Below, piece by piece: positions 21,601 through 32,958 of a stretch of 64,000 nt of DNA; the first letter of the stretch is position 1; each line of letters opens with the position of its first letter. The position numbers were made by a program, and so were the translations under genes. Source of the stretch: Leucaena leucocephala. Lineage: Eukaryota; Streptophyta; Magnoliopsida; Fabales; Fabaceae. The stretch lies in contig CM073547.1 in assembly GCA_037074615.1 (NCBI GenBank), positions 4,278,001-4,342,000 on the forward strand, given 5' to 3'. Below the pieces are notes generated by a model, which worked only from the letters and a program-made list of their open reading frames with translations, made no database searches and had not been told where the DNA came from.

Positions 21601-23408
21601 ATCCAACTCATGATTTAGAAATGGCTGCGGTGGTGTTTGCTTTAAAGATTTGGAGACATTATCTGTACGGAGAAACCTGTGAGATTTTCACGGATCACAA
21701 AAGCCTTAAGTACATCTTTGAGCAGAAGGATTTGAATCTCAGGCAGAGAAGGTGGATGGAGTTGTTGAAGGACTATGATTGTACGATTTTGTATCATCCG
21801 GGAAAGGCGAATGTAGTAGCTGATGCTCTAAGTAGAAAGTCTATGGGCAGCTTAGCACACATAAAGATTGAAAGAAGACAGTTGGTTCAAGAGATTCATA
21901 AAGTGGAACAAGAGGGAGTCGTATTTGAAATTGCTGATAAGGGAGTACTTTTGGCTCATTTGCAAGCTCATTCCTCATTATGTGACCAGATTAAGGAAGC
22001 TCAGTATTCAGACCCGAAGTTGTGTGAGTTGAGGGATTCAGTTAAAGACAGAAGTAATTCAGAATTTATGATTGATCAGGAAGGTGTTTTGAGGTTCGAG
22101 GGTAGAATTTGTGTGCCACAAGTTCAGGAGTTGAGAAGGCTAATTCTTGAAGAAGCTCATCATTCTGCCTATACTATCCACCCTGGTATAACTAAGATGT
22201 ACCAAGATTTGAAACAGTTGTTTTGGTGGCATGGTATGAAGAATGATGTGGCAAATTTTGTTGCACATTGTTTAGTGTGCCAACAAGTTAAAGCGGAACA
22301 TCAGAAGCCAGCAGGACCGTTACAACGATTGGAAATACCTGAATGGAAGTGGGAAAACATAGCTATGGATTTTATCGTGGGATTGCCCCGTACTGCTAAA
22401 GGTTTTGATTCTATTTGGGTAATTGTTGATAGATTGACCAAGTCTGCTCATTTTCTACCAGTAAAGACGACGTACAGTGCAGCTAGATACGCTGAGATTT
22501 ACATTGAGGAGATCTTGCGGTTACACGGAGTCCCAGTATCTATTATTTCAGATAGAGGGCCCCAGTTCACTTCTCAATTTTGGAAATCGTTTCAGAAAGC
22601 TTTGGGCACTCGATTGAATCTTAGCACTGCTTTTCATCCTCAGACTGATGGACAGTCAGAGAGGACAATTCAGATAGTTGAGGATATGTTGAGGTCCTGT
22701 GTCATGGATTTTGGCGGAAGTTGGGACAAACATTTACCATTGGTAGAATTTGCCTATAATAACAGTTATCAATCAAGTATTCAAATGGCACCATTTGAGG
22801 CGTTGTACGGGAGGCAGTGTAGATCTCCAATTGGATGGTTCGAAGTTGGAGACGGAATGATATTAGGGCCTGATTTGGTTCAAGATGCTAAAGAAAAGGT
22901 GAAGGTGATTCAACAGAAGTTGTTGGCGGCTCAAAGTCGACAGAAATCTTATGTAGATCATCGTCGTAGGGAATTGGAGTTCATGGCCGGAGATAAAGTG
23001 TTTTTAAGAGTGTCACCAATGAAAGGGGTTATGAGATTTGGTAAAAAGGGTAAGTTAAGTCCGAGGTTTATCGGCCCTTTTGAGATTTTGGATAAAGTAG
23101 GTGCAGTAGCTTATCGATTAGCCTTACCACCAGAGCTATCAGGGATACATCCGGTGTTTCATGTATCGATGTTGCGAAAGTACTTGTATGATCCATCTCA
23201 TGTTGTTGAATATCAGGAAGTTCAGGTGAACGAGGACCTGTCTTTTGATGAATATCCATTGGCCATTATTGATCGGCAAGTGAAGAAGTTGCGGTCGAAG
23301 GAGATTCCTTCAGTAAAGGTGTTATGGCGAAACCACTCAGAGGAAGAAGCTACTTGGGAGTTGGAGGCTGAGATGCGAATCAAATACCCACAATTATTTC
23401 AGAACTAA
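18699..23408 (+). CDS. gag-pol polyprotein, gypsy element 1
   Basis: An intact frame of 1569 codons. Order by approximate residue: Gag capsid region 90-260; zinc knuckles C336-x2-C339 with His/Cys at 342-347 and a classic CX2CX4HX4C at 354-367; aspartic protease with the DPGS active site near 454; reverse transcriptase 610-890 with FIDD at 788-791; RNase H 930-1045 (Asp937, Glu974, Asp999, Asp1042); integrase HHCC (H1155, H1161, C1191, C1194) and catalytic D1224, D1285, E1321 (D-x60-D-x35-E); GPF motif near 1459; a chromodomain-like tail from about 1530 ([14 protein letters not shown]). Gag and Pol share one frame without frameshift, usual for this clade. Start ATG follows the in-frame stop in TGAATAGTTAA. 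No env frame follows. Probably still capable of producing protein. Confidence 0.96.
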   Translation: MPPRRVQSRGSSRASDQGSAQRSDVPLRGRGQGRRGARVRGGRPLRPLQEILSEAEPSHPQSPEISTSSRHETQVETPQAMEEESIAVRLSEFIKLDPLKFSGFDSREEPIEFLEGIEKRCRALRCLDVQYVEFALFRLEGIANAWSKTVPGFQGDRVSLLSWADFKDLFLKRFLPQSKKDARVKEFLLLKCTSGMSVAEYDRRFTELSSYAYTLIPSERDRIGRFIQGLPIHIHDAVAPMLNHFASYADVVDCALRIELRHMEEEGVSKKQKTGNERFQGSFKGNRPQGQPSSADMRPAPRSYRSSVGIPDSGPKFGGTRPQSGGSQTSYSRPTCNMCGKHHSGVCLKSLGVCYGCGQPGHVKKECPFAQSTSSYGSARPSPHPSTFAAPSVGATSASMGRGASGRPPKKRAQSSGQGQARVYAMTRQDARASNAVVTGIISICFQKAYALFDPGSTHSYISKYFAKMMDKNSVRLDCPFTVATPVGESLSVSQVYKSCEVSVEGRESFVDLMILDMIDFDVILGMDWLASCYASVDCHLKVVKFNFPGETSFVLFGNEVDKPTNLISALKAQQMLAKGCQGFLAVIQDVDRPTVSLDQIPIVQEFPDVFPEELPGLPPDREIEFSIDVIPGTQPISIPPYRMAPSELRELKSQLQELLDKGFVRPSTSPWGAPVLFVKKKDGSMRLCIDYRQLNKVTVKNKYPLPRIDDLFDQLQGAQCFSKVDLRSGYHQLKIKKEDIPKTAFRTRYGHYEFLVMSFGLTNAPAAFMDLMNRVFREFLDKFVIVFIDDILVYSKSEEEHEHHLRIVLQRLREHQLYAKLSKCEFWLTEVTFLGHVVSRDGIQVDPSKVEAVKSWPRPTTVTEIRSFLGLAGYYRRFVQDFSRIAAPMTRLTQKKVKFVWDEKCEASFQKLKESLTSAPVLSLPSGVGGYTVYCDASRIGLGCVLMQDGRVIAYASRKLKLHEQNYPTHDLEMAAVVFALKIWRHYLYGETCEIFTDHKSLKYIFEQKDLNLRQRRWMELLKDYDCTILYHPGKANVVADALSRKSMGSLAHIKIERRQLVQEIHKVEQEGVVFEIADKGVLLAHLQAHSSLCDQIKEAQYSDPKLCELRDSVKDRSNSEFMIDQEGVLRFEGRICVPQVQELRRLILEEAHHSAYTIHPGITKMYQDLKQLFWWHGMKNDVANFVAHCLVCQQVKAEHQKPAGPLQRLEIPEWKWENIAMDFIVGLPRTAKGFDSIWVIVDRLTKSAHFLPVKTTYSAARYAEIYIEEILRLHGVPVSIISDRGPQFTSQFWKSFQKALGTRLNLSTAFHPQTDGQSERTIQIVEDMLRSCVMDFGGSWDKHLPLVEFAYNNSYQSSIQMAPFEALYGRQCRSPIGWFEVGDGMILGPDLVQDAKEKVKVIQQKLLAAQSRQKSYVDHRRRELEFMAGDKVFLRVSPMKGVMRFGKKGKLSPRFIGPFEILDKVGAVAYRLALPPELSGIHPVFHVSMLRKYLYDPSHVVEYQEVQVNEDLSFDEYPLAIIDRQVKKLRSKEIPSVKVLWRNHSEEEATWELEAEMRIKYPQLFQN

Positions 23409-23446
23409 GGTGTGCATATTTTCAAATTCGGAGGACCGAATTTCTT

Positions 23447-23459
23447 AAGAGGGGAAGAA
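23447..23459 (+). other. Polypurine tract, element 1
   Basis: AAGAGGGGAAGAA directly abuts the 3' LTR and primes plus-strand synthesis. Only about 38 bp separate it from the gag-pol stop, so there is no room for an env gene. Confidence 0.9.
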
Positions 23460-26230
23460 TGTTATGATCAGGAATTTAGTTAGCATATATGTATATTCAG
23501 TGTAGAATTTTTCGAATGAGAAGTGTTAGCTGAGTGGTTCACGTGGCGAAGGGGAAACCATCCGGCCAGGGTTCGAGTAGCAGCGAAAGCGGAGGTGAAT
23601 TGTTTTTTTTCTCAGACGCGTGAAATTACCATTTTGCCCCTCTGTCTATTTCCACCGAACCCTCTGCTCTTCTTCATCATTTTCTTCTTCCTTCCTGCGA
23701 GCCGCGAACAGAGACGGCAGGCTGCAGCGTGGGAAGGTGCGGGACGGCAGGAGCTCAGCGTGCGGCGTGGGAGAAGAGTACACGGCACGGAAACTCGGCT
23801 GGACGCCTTTAAGAAGCATTTCGCCCGATCACTTTCTTGTTCCGTCGTCAGTGAGGCTGCGGTGAGAGTTAGAAGTGCAAGGTGCAGGCGTGTCACGAGT
23901 GCTGTGAGTCAGGTTTTACGCCGGTAACACTCCTTCCGGTGGTCCACATTCGCAGTGAGCGTCGTCGCCGTGTAGCTTCTGTCCGGCGCCATTTTCGTGC
24001 TACTATAGCAAATCCTCTGCTACTGTAGCAAGTCTGTGATTTCCAGTTCCGTCGTGTTTCGGCTGTGTTTCCGTCCGGGGAGTGAAGTGGTAAGCTCCTT
24101 GGTTCACAGTTTCATCTTTCCTCTTAAGTAGCGGTTGTGTGGCAGAGCTTACTCTTTTCGGTCTGTGTCGTCGGATTGCTCTGTTTTCAGGCCGTGCCGT
24201 GAGTGTTAGAGGGAGAGGATCGTCGCGGGGCATTGTCTTGTTCTGATCAACCCCGAGGTTCTGTAGCTGGTGTTGGTGAGAAGGATGGTAAGTCTCACCC
24301 TTGTTCTTTATGTCTCTCCGCAACCGTGGCTGTTACTGTTTTGTTGTGGATGCTGTTTTGGTTAAGGTTTGGTTGTTCGGAAAGGTTGTTATTACTGTGT
24401 GTATATTTTCGGATGCATGCCGGATTGCTACTGCAGTGTTATATATATGTTTGCCATACTGTGCTCGCGGGTTCTGTGAAGATATGCGTGTTGTGTGTGC
24501 TGTCCATGGTTATGATCGATGAGCATTGCTGTCATTTTGTTTCTGTGGTGGAGCGCTGTGTATGTGCCTGTTGTGCTGCTGCTGTGTGTGGGTGTTGTAT
24601 GCTGGGGTTTTCGGTATGTGCAGTGTATGTGCTTTGGAATACGGTTGATGTTTGCACATAAGCATGGATATTGCTAATTGAATGAAAGAAGAAGTGATTG
24701 GAGATTGTTGCTGTTATGCATATGTATATGTACGTATAAAGTTGGAGTTCTGTGATCAGTGAACTAAATCGCGGTATTGGAAGTAAAGTGATATATGTAG
24801 GGAAATGTTGTTATTATTTGCAAGGAATAAGAGGAATAGAGTAAGAGAAGCGACTTCTGTTGTAGTGTGCGTATAAATGATTAATGGTGTGTTAGTGGTG
24901 GAAGTGATAAGTAGGGATGCTTATATTGGTCAAAGACGTTAAGCAAATTGTTAATATATTATTTTTATATCAGGGGATTGAGTAGTGGCTTTACAGCAAG
25001 TGGTTGGTGGGAAGAGTAGCAATTTAGGAACGCGGCAGGTGAGTGAATAACGTTCCCTACAAATTTACATTTTCAAATGCATTGTTATTTCAAATGATGA
25101 ATTTCAAATATGGATTTCGAAAAGCAAGTTTTACGAAATTGTGGTTTAAATCGTTAGAAATGATTTTCTTTCGATTAATTTACAAAAGGTTACGATTATG
25201 CATGAAAATAGATTAAGAAGCTTTAGAAAAAGATTTGACAGTGAAGTGATGTTATTCATGAAATATTTCTCTGTGAATTGCTTATGTTTTTACAGTAACT
25301 TGATTTTGTATGTTCAGGCTGGGGTAACAGAAATTCAAAGTGACTTTATCAATGATTATGATATTTTGAAACAATTGAGATCTTTACATGTGAAAAGGAC
25401 CCCACGCATGATGAAAACGTTTTAGGACGGAATACAGAACGCTGGTTGCTAACAGCAGTACTGTTAGTCCTTGGTGCACCTTGGTTACTCGAGCTCGACA
25501 GTTTGTGGCATAGCCACCAGAATTATTTCGTGGGATTTATTCTCGCGACAGTTTGTGGCCTTGAGCCACCAGAATTATTTCGTGGGATTTATTCTCGCGA
25601 CAGTTTGTGGCGTAGCCACCAGAATTATTTCGTGGGATTCGTTCTCGCGACAGTTAGTGGCTTCGAGCCACCAGAATGGTTAGTTACCCTCGTGGACTGT
25701 GTGTCCACGTCAGTTTTCGTTCTGTTGAAATCCTACAGAAAGATTATGGTTTTAGAAAGATTGTTTTGAATGAGCTATTTGAACAGATAATTCATACGGT
25801 TATTTCCCCTGAAATACAAATGTTTAAGAAAAGGGTTGCATTAGATTACGAAGCGTTTAGAAATACATTTTTAAGATGATTATGCATTGTTTAGTTTCTG
25901 CATTCTTTAAATCATGTTTTTGGGACGTTATTCACGAGTAGATTTTTGGCTTCAGATAGTGCAGGTGACCCTATTTCTCCAGCTGAGCGGTAAAGAGCCT
26001 TGCTGTTGATCCGAAGCTTCGTTTGATAATTAGTACTTTTGATGTAATTGCTTCCTAAGAACTTTTATTATTTTGGAAAGGAAAGTGCTCTGCATGAACC
26101 TTAGAAAATATTTGTATGATTTTGAAAAATGCTATGGAGGAATTTATGGTTTTACTTAAAAGGATAGGCTTTCAGAATATGATGTATTCATATTCTGTGC
26201 CGGTCACGGTCCAGAAATAGGGACGTGACA
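23460..26230 (+). repeat. 3' LTR of gypsy element 1
   Basis: 2771 bp, near-identical to the 5' LTR. One of its paired palindromes is changed (TACTATAGCA near 24002), one of the few differences between the pair. Confidence 0.93.
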
Positions 26231-26358
26231 CAAATCATACATTTTTTAGTAATTTACTAATATGAAAAGTGATTCTACTACTACTCATCCAAACATTCAC
26301 ATTTTCAAAATCTATTCTTCCCAAAATCTATTCTCTAAAAGTTAATCTAAACAAGCCC

Positions 26359-26520
26359 TTACTCACAAAGGGACAAGAGCTATACGACATCACATGGCCT
26401 TGTCTTGTAGGTACTTTTCAAGGATCAATAATGTGTTCAATGAGAGTGAGAACAACTATCAAGCCAACTCATACAAGAAGGACAGATTAAAACCGCTTGA
26501 CGAGTACATGGAGTTTGGTA
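26359..26520. pseudogene. Relic of a SAUR promoter region
   Basis: GGGACAAGAGCTATACGACATCACATGG...TTGTCTTGTAGGTACTTTTCAA (about 26370-26420) is a diverged version of the block before intact minus-strand SAURs. The following AAGCCAACTCATACAAGA matches 12760-12777. No SAUR coding sequence is attached. Confidence 0.45.
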
Positions 26521-26607
26521 TTCGTACTATGGTACTATTGATAAAAACACAAAATGGGATATAGTTATATAGCTATATATGAAATCTAGCCTGCAAATGG
26601 TTTTAAC

Positions 26608-27108
26608 GGCATGTTTAGATTATTTTTTTAGAGAATAGATTCTGAGAAGAATAGATTTTGGAAAGAATATATTTTGAAAATAGAGATGTTTGGATGATTA
26701 GTAGTAGAATAACTTTTTATATTGATAAATTACTAAAAAGGGTATGATTTAATTAAAGTATGAGAGAGGAGAGAGGGTAGAGAAGAAATAGGAGAGAGGA
26801 GAGAGTGTAGAGAAGAGAGAGGAAAAATGAGATAGAGTAAAGAAGAGAGATAAAAAAGGAGATAGGAGAGAGATAAGAAAGGAGAGAGGAGAGAGAGGAG
26901 AGAGGAGAGAAGGTATAAAAAAATATGAGTAAGATAGTAATTGAATATTCCATAAGCTCTTTTACTGTTCAAAAAGCTATTTTCAGTAACTTATTCAAAA
27001 CTATAGTTGGCCAAAATCAATTCTGGATAAAAATGGCTGTTTGTTTTAAATTTTCCCAAACCGAGGTTTTACCTAAAATTGATTTTCAAAAGCTGCTCCC
27101 AAATAGCC
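26608..27108 (+). mobile_element. MITE-like repeat, copy C
   Basis: About 500 bp, same orientation as copy A, with start GGCATGTTTAG and end CCCAAATAGCC. The internal GA-rich tract spans about 26760-26915. No target-site duplication is evident by eye. Confidence 0.6.
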
Positions 27109-27591
27109 ACTAAATATCTAAATTTTTACTTTGGCTCATGACATATTTTATGGATAAACCCAACCAAAATATATGAAGAATCGGAGTGGACCAAGAAAGT
27201 TCAATTTAGTTCCTAGTCTTACCAGCTATTGTACATGTAAGACATATCGAAATTCTATATTCTGTATTGTGTGTATATGCATGGAGAATTTTATGTATTA
27301 AAGGCTTAAAAGGATATGGGATTTTTCATATTTCAGACTAAATTTTCGGAGCGTGACAATAGCCGCATAAACTAAAGTTCAATATCCTTGAGATTGATTG
27401 AGATAGAGTAAAACTTCTACTTCTATATATATATTCGCATCTTTCTCATTGAGATAAACAAGTGTTCACTTCCCAACTAAGGGAAGGAAAAATAAGAACA
27501 GAAGAATCTTTACAAAGCAAAAGGATCCAATTGGTCCAATTGCGAATATTGTGTTGACTAATCTAAGTTAATGAATCTTCTTGCTGTCACG
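27109..27591. other. Spacer and 3' flank of the broken SAUR
   Basis: Similar to the region before SAUR copy 2. It ends with the conserved 3' block CTTCCCAACTAAGGGAAGG (27471-27489) and a T-rich tail in the minus sense. No gene. Confidence 0.5.
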
Positions 27592-27866
27592 TAGCGCCTA
27601 TTGAAAGAAGTGACATTTAGTAAGACATCTTCTCTACAAGGAATAGTGAGAGCACCCATTGGATGATCATATCCATACTCTTCCTCGGCTTGGCTCAACA
27701 ACTCTTAAAATAAAGTCTGATTCAAGTATAACCTAGGGAATACAAAGCTCTTTATTTCCTCTCCAACAAAGATAGTAAGATATCCCTTTGGTACTTCACT
27801 TGATCATGAAGAAGCCAATTTTGTAGTAAAGGATGCCATTCTGGTTCCAGGCAAATGAAAACCCAT
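27592..27866 (-). pseudogene. Broken SAUR (copy 3)
   Basis: The reverse frame starts MGFHLPGTRMASFTTK at 27866, then meets TGA at codon 21 (linker) and TAA inside the FQELL helix (TTT TAA GAG). The normal stop is also lost. Conserved parts remain recognisable: EVPKGYL, a weakened VGEE block, [10 protein letters not shown] and MGALTIPC. The EEYGYDHP and IPCRED variants and the 5' leader point to the gene at 37626-37904 as its closest paralogue. Not expected to make a SAUR protein. Confidence 0.88.
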
Positions 27867-28200
27867 TTTTTGTGTTTAGGAGAATAAAAAGGAAAATGGT
27901 TGAATTTAGATGCTTGAGGATATGTTGTGTAGAGTTGAGTTGCTTCTGAAATGCTTGAAAGTATGAGTGTGTATATATATAGATAAACGCATTTGTTTTC
28001 CTTCAATAATTGGTGGGCGAGTGGTTATGTGATAATGCCTATTGGAAGACAAGGGCTCTTGGAGTTCACACGGTTGTGTCTTGGATAGCCATTTGGTTGG
28101 ATATGACTCATAGAGAGAGTTAGCTAAAATGCGACATGGACGAGAAAATTCACATGGTTCTGCTTTGTGCTCAGTAATGATTAAGTAAGGATCATTTGAA
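27867..28200 (-). promoter_or_regulatory. Promoter of broken SAUR copy 3
   Basis: TATA tract at 27971-27982. The CACACGG/TTGTGTCTT block is at about 28057-28072 and the GCGACATGGACGAGAAAATTCACATGG distal block near 28132-28158. These elements are retained although the coding region is dead. Confidence 0.45.
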
Positions 28201-28282
28201 CAATCTATTTCACACATATATATGTCAAGAAACTATACGGATAAGTATACAAAATCTTGAACAAAATTAAGCTTTGAGAAAC

Positions 28283-28775
28283 ACTTCAAACACTATCATG
28301 TCATCCTTCTCATCCATGTCTGTGGACTACACTTACCTCTTAACCAAACCTTCATCAATAATAATCAACTATACAACTCCATCTTGTGATCTCTATGTGC
28401 ACCTTTCTTACACCATTCATCTATATATACTCATGCTTGTGTGCTTTTAGAAGCAAGCAACATAAATACTCCACGAATCCATAGAATATATTTAACTTAT
28501 TTGATTAGTTTAAAGAAATTAGCTAAATTAGTTAATATCATATATATATTTTTAAAATACTATAATCATATTCTTTATCTTCCTTCCTCCCTCTTTTACT
28601 TGAGATAGTATTAATATGTGTAATTTAAAAAAAATTGATAAATATAAAAAATAAATTTTATATTTAAAATTAAGATTAACTCCCAATTAATTCATCAAAG
28701 GGAGTATTTTACAATACACTCAAGCATCAAAATTATTCACTTCCTTCTTATTCTCTTTAACACAAGAAAACCCAA
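28283..28775 (+). pseudogene. Plus-strand SAUR promoter relic without coding region
   Basis: ACAACTCCATCTTGTGATCTC, then CCATTCATCTATATATACTCATGC (TATA near 28420-28430), then AGAAGCAAGCAAC are the promoter and leader of a SAUR in plus orientation. It would have been the divergent partner of copy 3. The leader continues only after an inserted MITE (28469-28704), at CACTCAAGCATCAAAATTATTC...CTTCTTATTCTC. After AAGAAAACCC the coding region is missing. Confidence 0.6.
28469..28704. mobile_element. Stowaway-like MITE in a SAUR leader
   Basis: 236 bp starting CTCC and ending GGAG, bounded by TA on each side (28467-28468 and 28705-28706). The TACTCC...GGAGTA ends are typical of Stowaway (Tc1/mariner) MITEs. 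The interior is AT-rich and non-coding. It interrupts the leader of the SAUR relic, which shows the insertion boundaries. Confidence 0.55.
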
Positions 28776-28921
28776 TTTTATGATCATTACATATTCTTGC
28801 CAGTGTCGAGGGGATTTTTATTTCATATTTTCACTCCTGTAATTAGAATAATTTCGTGTGCATGTAATATTTTCTTTTATTTATTGGACCAATAGAAAGC
28901 TGTAGGATAATGTAACACCGA

Positions 28922-29007
28922 GGGGTGGTGGCGCAGTTGGCTAGCGCGTAGGTCTCATAGCTTTCTGAGTAATCCTGAGGTCGAGAGTTCGAGCCTCTCT
29001 CACCCCA
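28922..29007 (+). tRNA. tRNA-Met (elongator, CAT), intron-containing
   Basis: 86 nt. The acceptor stem GGGGTGG pairs with the 3' TCACCCC, followed by discriminator A at 29007. The D arm GCGC...GCGC and the T arm GAGAG-TTCGAGC-CTCTC are clear. Anticodon CAT is at 28956-28958, and a 12-nt intron (28960-28971) follows the base after the anticodon, as in plant elongator tRNA-Met genes. Internal A and B boxes come with the tRNA body. A T-rich run (GTCTTTTTTT) follows at 29010-29019 as terminator. The retrotransposons here use the initiator tRNA-Met, not this one. Confidence 0.93.
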
Positions 29008-29019
29008 TTGTCTTTTTTT

Positions 29020-29646
29020 GGGGGAATTTAGGCGAAGTGCATTGTCTTATGCGGAAACAAAAATCACATCCCGCGAAGAGGTAGACAGGCTGCTGGAATT
29101 GGATCATTCACATTTTCAAAATGGAAAGAAAAAGACAAGGAAAAGTGTGATATGGTACCGCTTATGATTCCATCTATTGTATTTTACAGAATAAGAAGAA
29201 AATGGTTGAATTCAGATGGTTGAGGTATTGTTGTAGAGTTCTTGCTCATAGACCTACGAGGGACTTGCTACGGGAGTTTCGGTGTTCGTTACAGTAAGAA
29301 AATCACAGGACTGTTAAGGCATTCGTTCGAATAATTAACGTAGAAGCTAAGCCATGCATGTGACGTAGAAGTAATATTACTCTTATTCTGATAAATAAGA
29401 ACTAGTTGTAGTTTGTTTTAATCTCTTTCTTGTCTCTCATGTTTACTTTCGCAAAAGATATCAAGAGTTAGAACTATGTTTTGTGAATTATACGTAATAA
29501 AGTGGGATACTTTGGCCTTTATAAAGCTTAATTTACTCATGCAATGCAATGGAGGACGCTAGCTTTCTGAATAGACGTATGGGTTTATCTCTGATTTATA
29601 AATTTATAAACATATAATATAAATATTTAATTTTTATTCATTTCGT

Positions 29647-29682
<36 letters not shown>

Positions 29683-32240
29683 CTCATAGGGGAGCTTAGC
29701 TTCCATGCAAAAAATAATTATACGCTGAGTTGAAATTAAAAAAAAAATTATGTTATCATCAACATGGCTTATACATTATACAAAAGTTTAAATATACTGA
29801 CAGTTTGAGAAAAAAAATAAATGTACTAATATAGAATTAGTCTAACAGTATAACACCCATCTAATTATTATAAGTCTCAAATTTAATTCTTAAAGGAGAC
29901 ATATATATATTATGAGAAGTAGTCATGAACTCTAAAATTAAATATGTGGTATAAGATCCAATAAATAGTAGTGAAAATAAATGACCTATAAAGATTATTA
30001 TTTTTTTACTAAGAGAGACAAAGGAGACTAAATTTTATATTTAGAATTAAAATAAATTTTTTAACAAATTTCTACATCTAGGATCTGAGTGAGAATTTAA
30101 AAAATAAAAAACCCTATATCAATCATAGTATTTTGCTTGTTGAAATGAAATGCACTAGTTTTTAATTACTAGTATATAATATAAGAGCTAATTAATTTAC
30201 TAACATCACGTTAGCAAAACATATTAGTAGCTCGATTAGCTAGTTAGTTAATTTTTTAGGTAGATTAAAAAAATTAAAAGAAATTAATTTAATTATTATT
30301 AAATCAAATTCTTAAGATAAATTCATATTATATACTTTTTAATATAATAAAATTAGTTAATTAGCTCTTATATTAATTATAATTAATTTTATTTTAATAA
30401 TTTATCTAAAAAATTAATTAAATTTTATATTAACCACTTATATTTATATATAAAATTTTTGTGTATAAAGAAGTAATTTTAATTCTAACTAATTCACAAG
30501 TTGCCATCAAGGAATGCTGTTTAGCTTTGTCCATGTCTGCCATATTTCAAGCCTCTTCAAGTATTTTATCATGTTTAAAGTAGAATTCCCCCTGCCTTCT
30601 GTTTACTGAATTATATTTCTGAAGTTATTGTCCTATTTCTTTCTCTATATAAAACTCTCATCTTATTTTTCATTATATGAAGTCTAAAAATGTCCAATCC
30701 ATCAAATGCTGACGCAAAGCGATAGCAGTACAGAGCGTGATGGCTAACCGTTGAAAAACGTGATTATGGGACAGTGTTTCATAACTTTACAAAGGGAATC
30801 AAATCGTGTACAATTGAAATCCAGCTTATTAGTGCATTTTTATAAATTTAAATAAAATACGATTTTGAGAATATAATTAAAAAAATTAATTTGCATTTAC
30901 ACAAAAAAATGACTTTAAAAGATGACAAATATTAAAGTATAATTTTGTTTTAGTAATGGTATATATTGTTGGTAAGAGAGTTAGTTTAAAATTTATTATT
31001 CTTTCTAATTTTTTTATCATTTTTCCTAATTTCATTCTATTTTTAATTACTTCTTTAGAAAATTCTTTTGGAGGAATTGCTGAAAAAATTCACATTACAA
31101 AATTTATCACATAAGGGATTTAAAATCTAAATTCTTAATTTGGTACAATTCTTCTTCATATGTATATATACAATTTATTTTTAATTATATATAAAATAGG
31201 AGATATTTTTATATAATTTAAAATAAGTTCCACAACAAAAAAGAAGAAGTTAAATTGCACCCGTTAAAAAACAACAATGCTTAAATACCTTTGGATAATA
31301 AAGGGTTAATATAATATTTAATATTTATATTTTATTTTTATTTTAGTGTCTATCATTTTAAATTATAAGTTTTAGTTCATTAACTTTCTTTTTATCTAAA
31401 ATGTTATTTTTTATAATTTAATAAAAGTGTAAATTATTAAGCAAAACTTATATAAATTAAAATAAAAATAAAAATAAATTATAAGAATCAAGTTGATAAT
31501 TAACTATGTAAATGAGAAATTTGGAGCAACTTTATCCAAGATTATAAACATAATGATTTGAGAAGTGATTATACATTTAAACATTGGAACAACCCATTAA
31601 TATTTAATAAGCCTAGTAATTTGGTCTGGTATATCTGTTGATTAATTGCTATGTACGAGGTGGAGAAGTGAGAAGCATGCATGGTACTGACGAGCCTTAA
31701 ACTCAGCACTATGTATGTATATACGTACATGATTCTTAGTTTGAGAAGCAGAAATATCATCCACGTATGTCTAACTGTGCTGGGTTTGTGAAACATGTAT
31801 GAATTCAAGCAAACCTGTTGGCCACACACACATCCACAAGCAGGGCAATAAAGCATCGCATATCATCACTCCCCATGTGAGCCTACTTACGGTGAGGGTC
31901 TCCCCATTATCAAACAATCTTTGAAATATTATAAGATATTAATGGATCAAAATAAACAAGAAAAAATACTTAAAAAAATTGGAATATTACAAAGTATATA
32001 GGAGAGCATTAGGGGGAAGCATGTTAGAGACCTGAGCCCTATTTCATTATATATTACTCCTGATTTTATATATAATTTTTATTTAACTAATTTAATAAAA
32101 TTAATAAAATTAATTAAATATAATAAATATGACCCTTATATAAAGTGAGGTAGTTGTTTCAAGATTTATATAAGAACACTGACAAAAGAATATCTATAAA
32201 AAACATTTCATTAGGTATTGCGTACTGGAGTCTGCATGAG
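29020..32240. other. Long AT-rich intergenic stretch
   Basis: No gene found. It contains a (TA)n tract (29650-29678) and an AT-rich segment around 30230-30425 with complementary phrases (TTAGTTAATTTTTTAGGTAGATTA against TAATTTATCTAAAAAATTAATT) that may be a MITE. A 95-codon minus ORF at 31569-31856 has no domain and unlikely composition, and is not called. Confidence 0.55.
29650..29678. repeat. (TA)n microsatellite
   Basis: Uninterrupted TA dinucleotide run. Confidence 0.85.
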
Positions 32241-32243
32241 TAT

Positions 32244-32251
32244 TATATAAA
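32244..32251 (+). promoter_or_regulatory. TATA box of the DUF538 gene
   Basis: TATATAAA, 54 bp before the ATG at 32298. Confidence 0.55.
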
Positions 32252-32297
32252 GGAGCGTGTTCCATGATGCCATTCAAGCTGATAGACAGTGTTATCC

Positions 32298-32958
32298 ATG
32301 GCTCCACTAATTCCCATGCCTTCCATCTTCTTCTGCTCTCTTCTTGTGGTAGTCATAGCCCTTTCTGAAGCCTCTGATAATGGTCCCTTATCAATTGGTC
32401 AACGACGTCCACGATTTGCTGACCAAATACGGCTTTCCGAAGGGTCTTCTTCCAGACAACGTCAAATCCTACAATGCCTCCAACAATGGCGTCCTGCGAG
32501 TCCAACTCCGAAAGCCTTGTACTGTGTCGTTGGGTATTCGTTACGGTGTGAAGATCGGAGCCAGGCTTGCATACGGATCGTTGACCCGTGTGTACGGAAT
32601 TCGGGGGAAGACGGAATATGGATTTTGGTTGACTGTGGTCTCAATCAAGCTCAATCAGACTTCAAACACTATTGCATTCGGCATTGGTGGAAGGGACAAG
32701 GATTTTCCTGTCAGTGACTTCGATGTTGCGCCGTCATGTGAGCAAAACTATTTGACTTGGAAACCATTATGTGAGGTATATATAGCAGTCGCTAAGGATT
32801 ATTATTATTTCCATCATCATCTTATTATCAAAATGGTTAAGATGATCCTTCACCCTTGAGTTAATTCCATAGATAACATTGAATTATGTTTTTTCTCTGG
32901 ATTACAGGTGCTGAGACGGCAGGACATGAATAAAGTGGGATTCCATGAAGCTTACTGA
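32298..32958 (+). pseudogene. DUF538 family protein with a frameshift after the signal peptide
   Basis: Two exons: up to 32775 and 32908-32958, with donor GAG|GTATAT and acceptor TTACAG|GTG. The signal peptide frame begins at ATG 32298 (MAPLIPMPSIFFCSLLVVVIALSEAS). The DUF538 domain (VHDLLTKYGFPKGLLP, a central KPC strand, YGIRGKTEYGFWL, VPSC-like VAPSC) is in the +1 frame, opening at about 32380 and running to WKPLCE, then through the intron to VGFHEAY and the stop. That domain frame is closed by TAG just upstream, so one base has been gained or lost near 32375-32390. DUF538 proteins are about 150-180 residues, often secreted or membrane-associated, of unsettled function. It is either a recent pseudogene, a sequencing error, or expressed from ATG 32380 without a signal peptide. 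Confidence 0.75.

Larger units (their letters stand above)
15725..26230 (+). mobile_element. Ty3/gypsy chromovirus element 1 (complete)
   Basis: A full-length LTR retrotransposon of 10,506 bp. Target-site duplication CAAAT is at 15720-15724 and 26231-26235. LTRs begin TGTTATGATC and end GACGTGACA. A tRNA-iMet primer site, one long gag-pol frame and a polypurine tract are all present. The chromodomain-like C terminus of the integrase places it among chromoviruses of the Tekay/Del type. The LTR pair differs at only about three places that I can see (G/A near 24006, one T indel near 25069, A/G near 26213), so the insertion is recent. It lies inside MITE copy B in the SAUR array. Confidence 0.95.
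15397..26358 (-). mobile_element. MITE-like repeat, copy B, split by gypsy element 1
   Basis: The two parts, 15397-15724 and 26236-26358, together make one inverted copy of the family seen at 14916-15399. The reverse complement of the right part reads through TAGAGAATAGATTTTGGG, and the left part carries the pyrimidine-rich tract. Copy A and copy B face each other, forming a near-palindrome about 1 kb long before the retrotransposon inserted. Confidence 0.65.

Noticed and set aside
23409..23446. Possible env-like gene downstream of pol in the gypsy elements
   Set aside because: Only about 40 bp separate the gag-pol stop from the polypurine tract in all three elements.
31569..31856. 95-codon minus-strand ORF
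   Set aside because: Isolated, mixed composition, no domain and no flanking splice signals.
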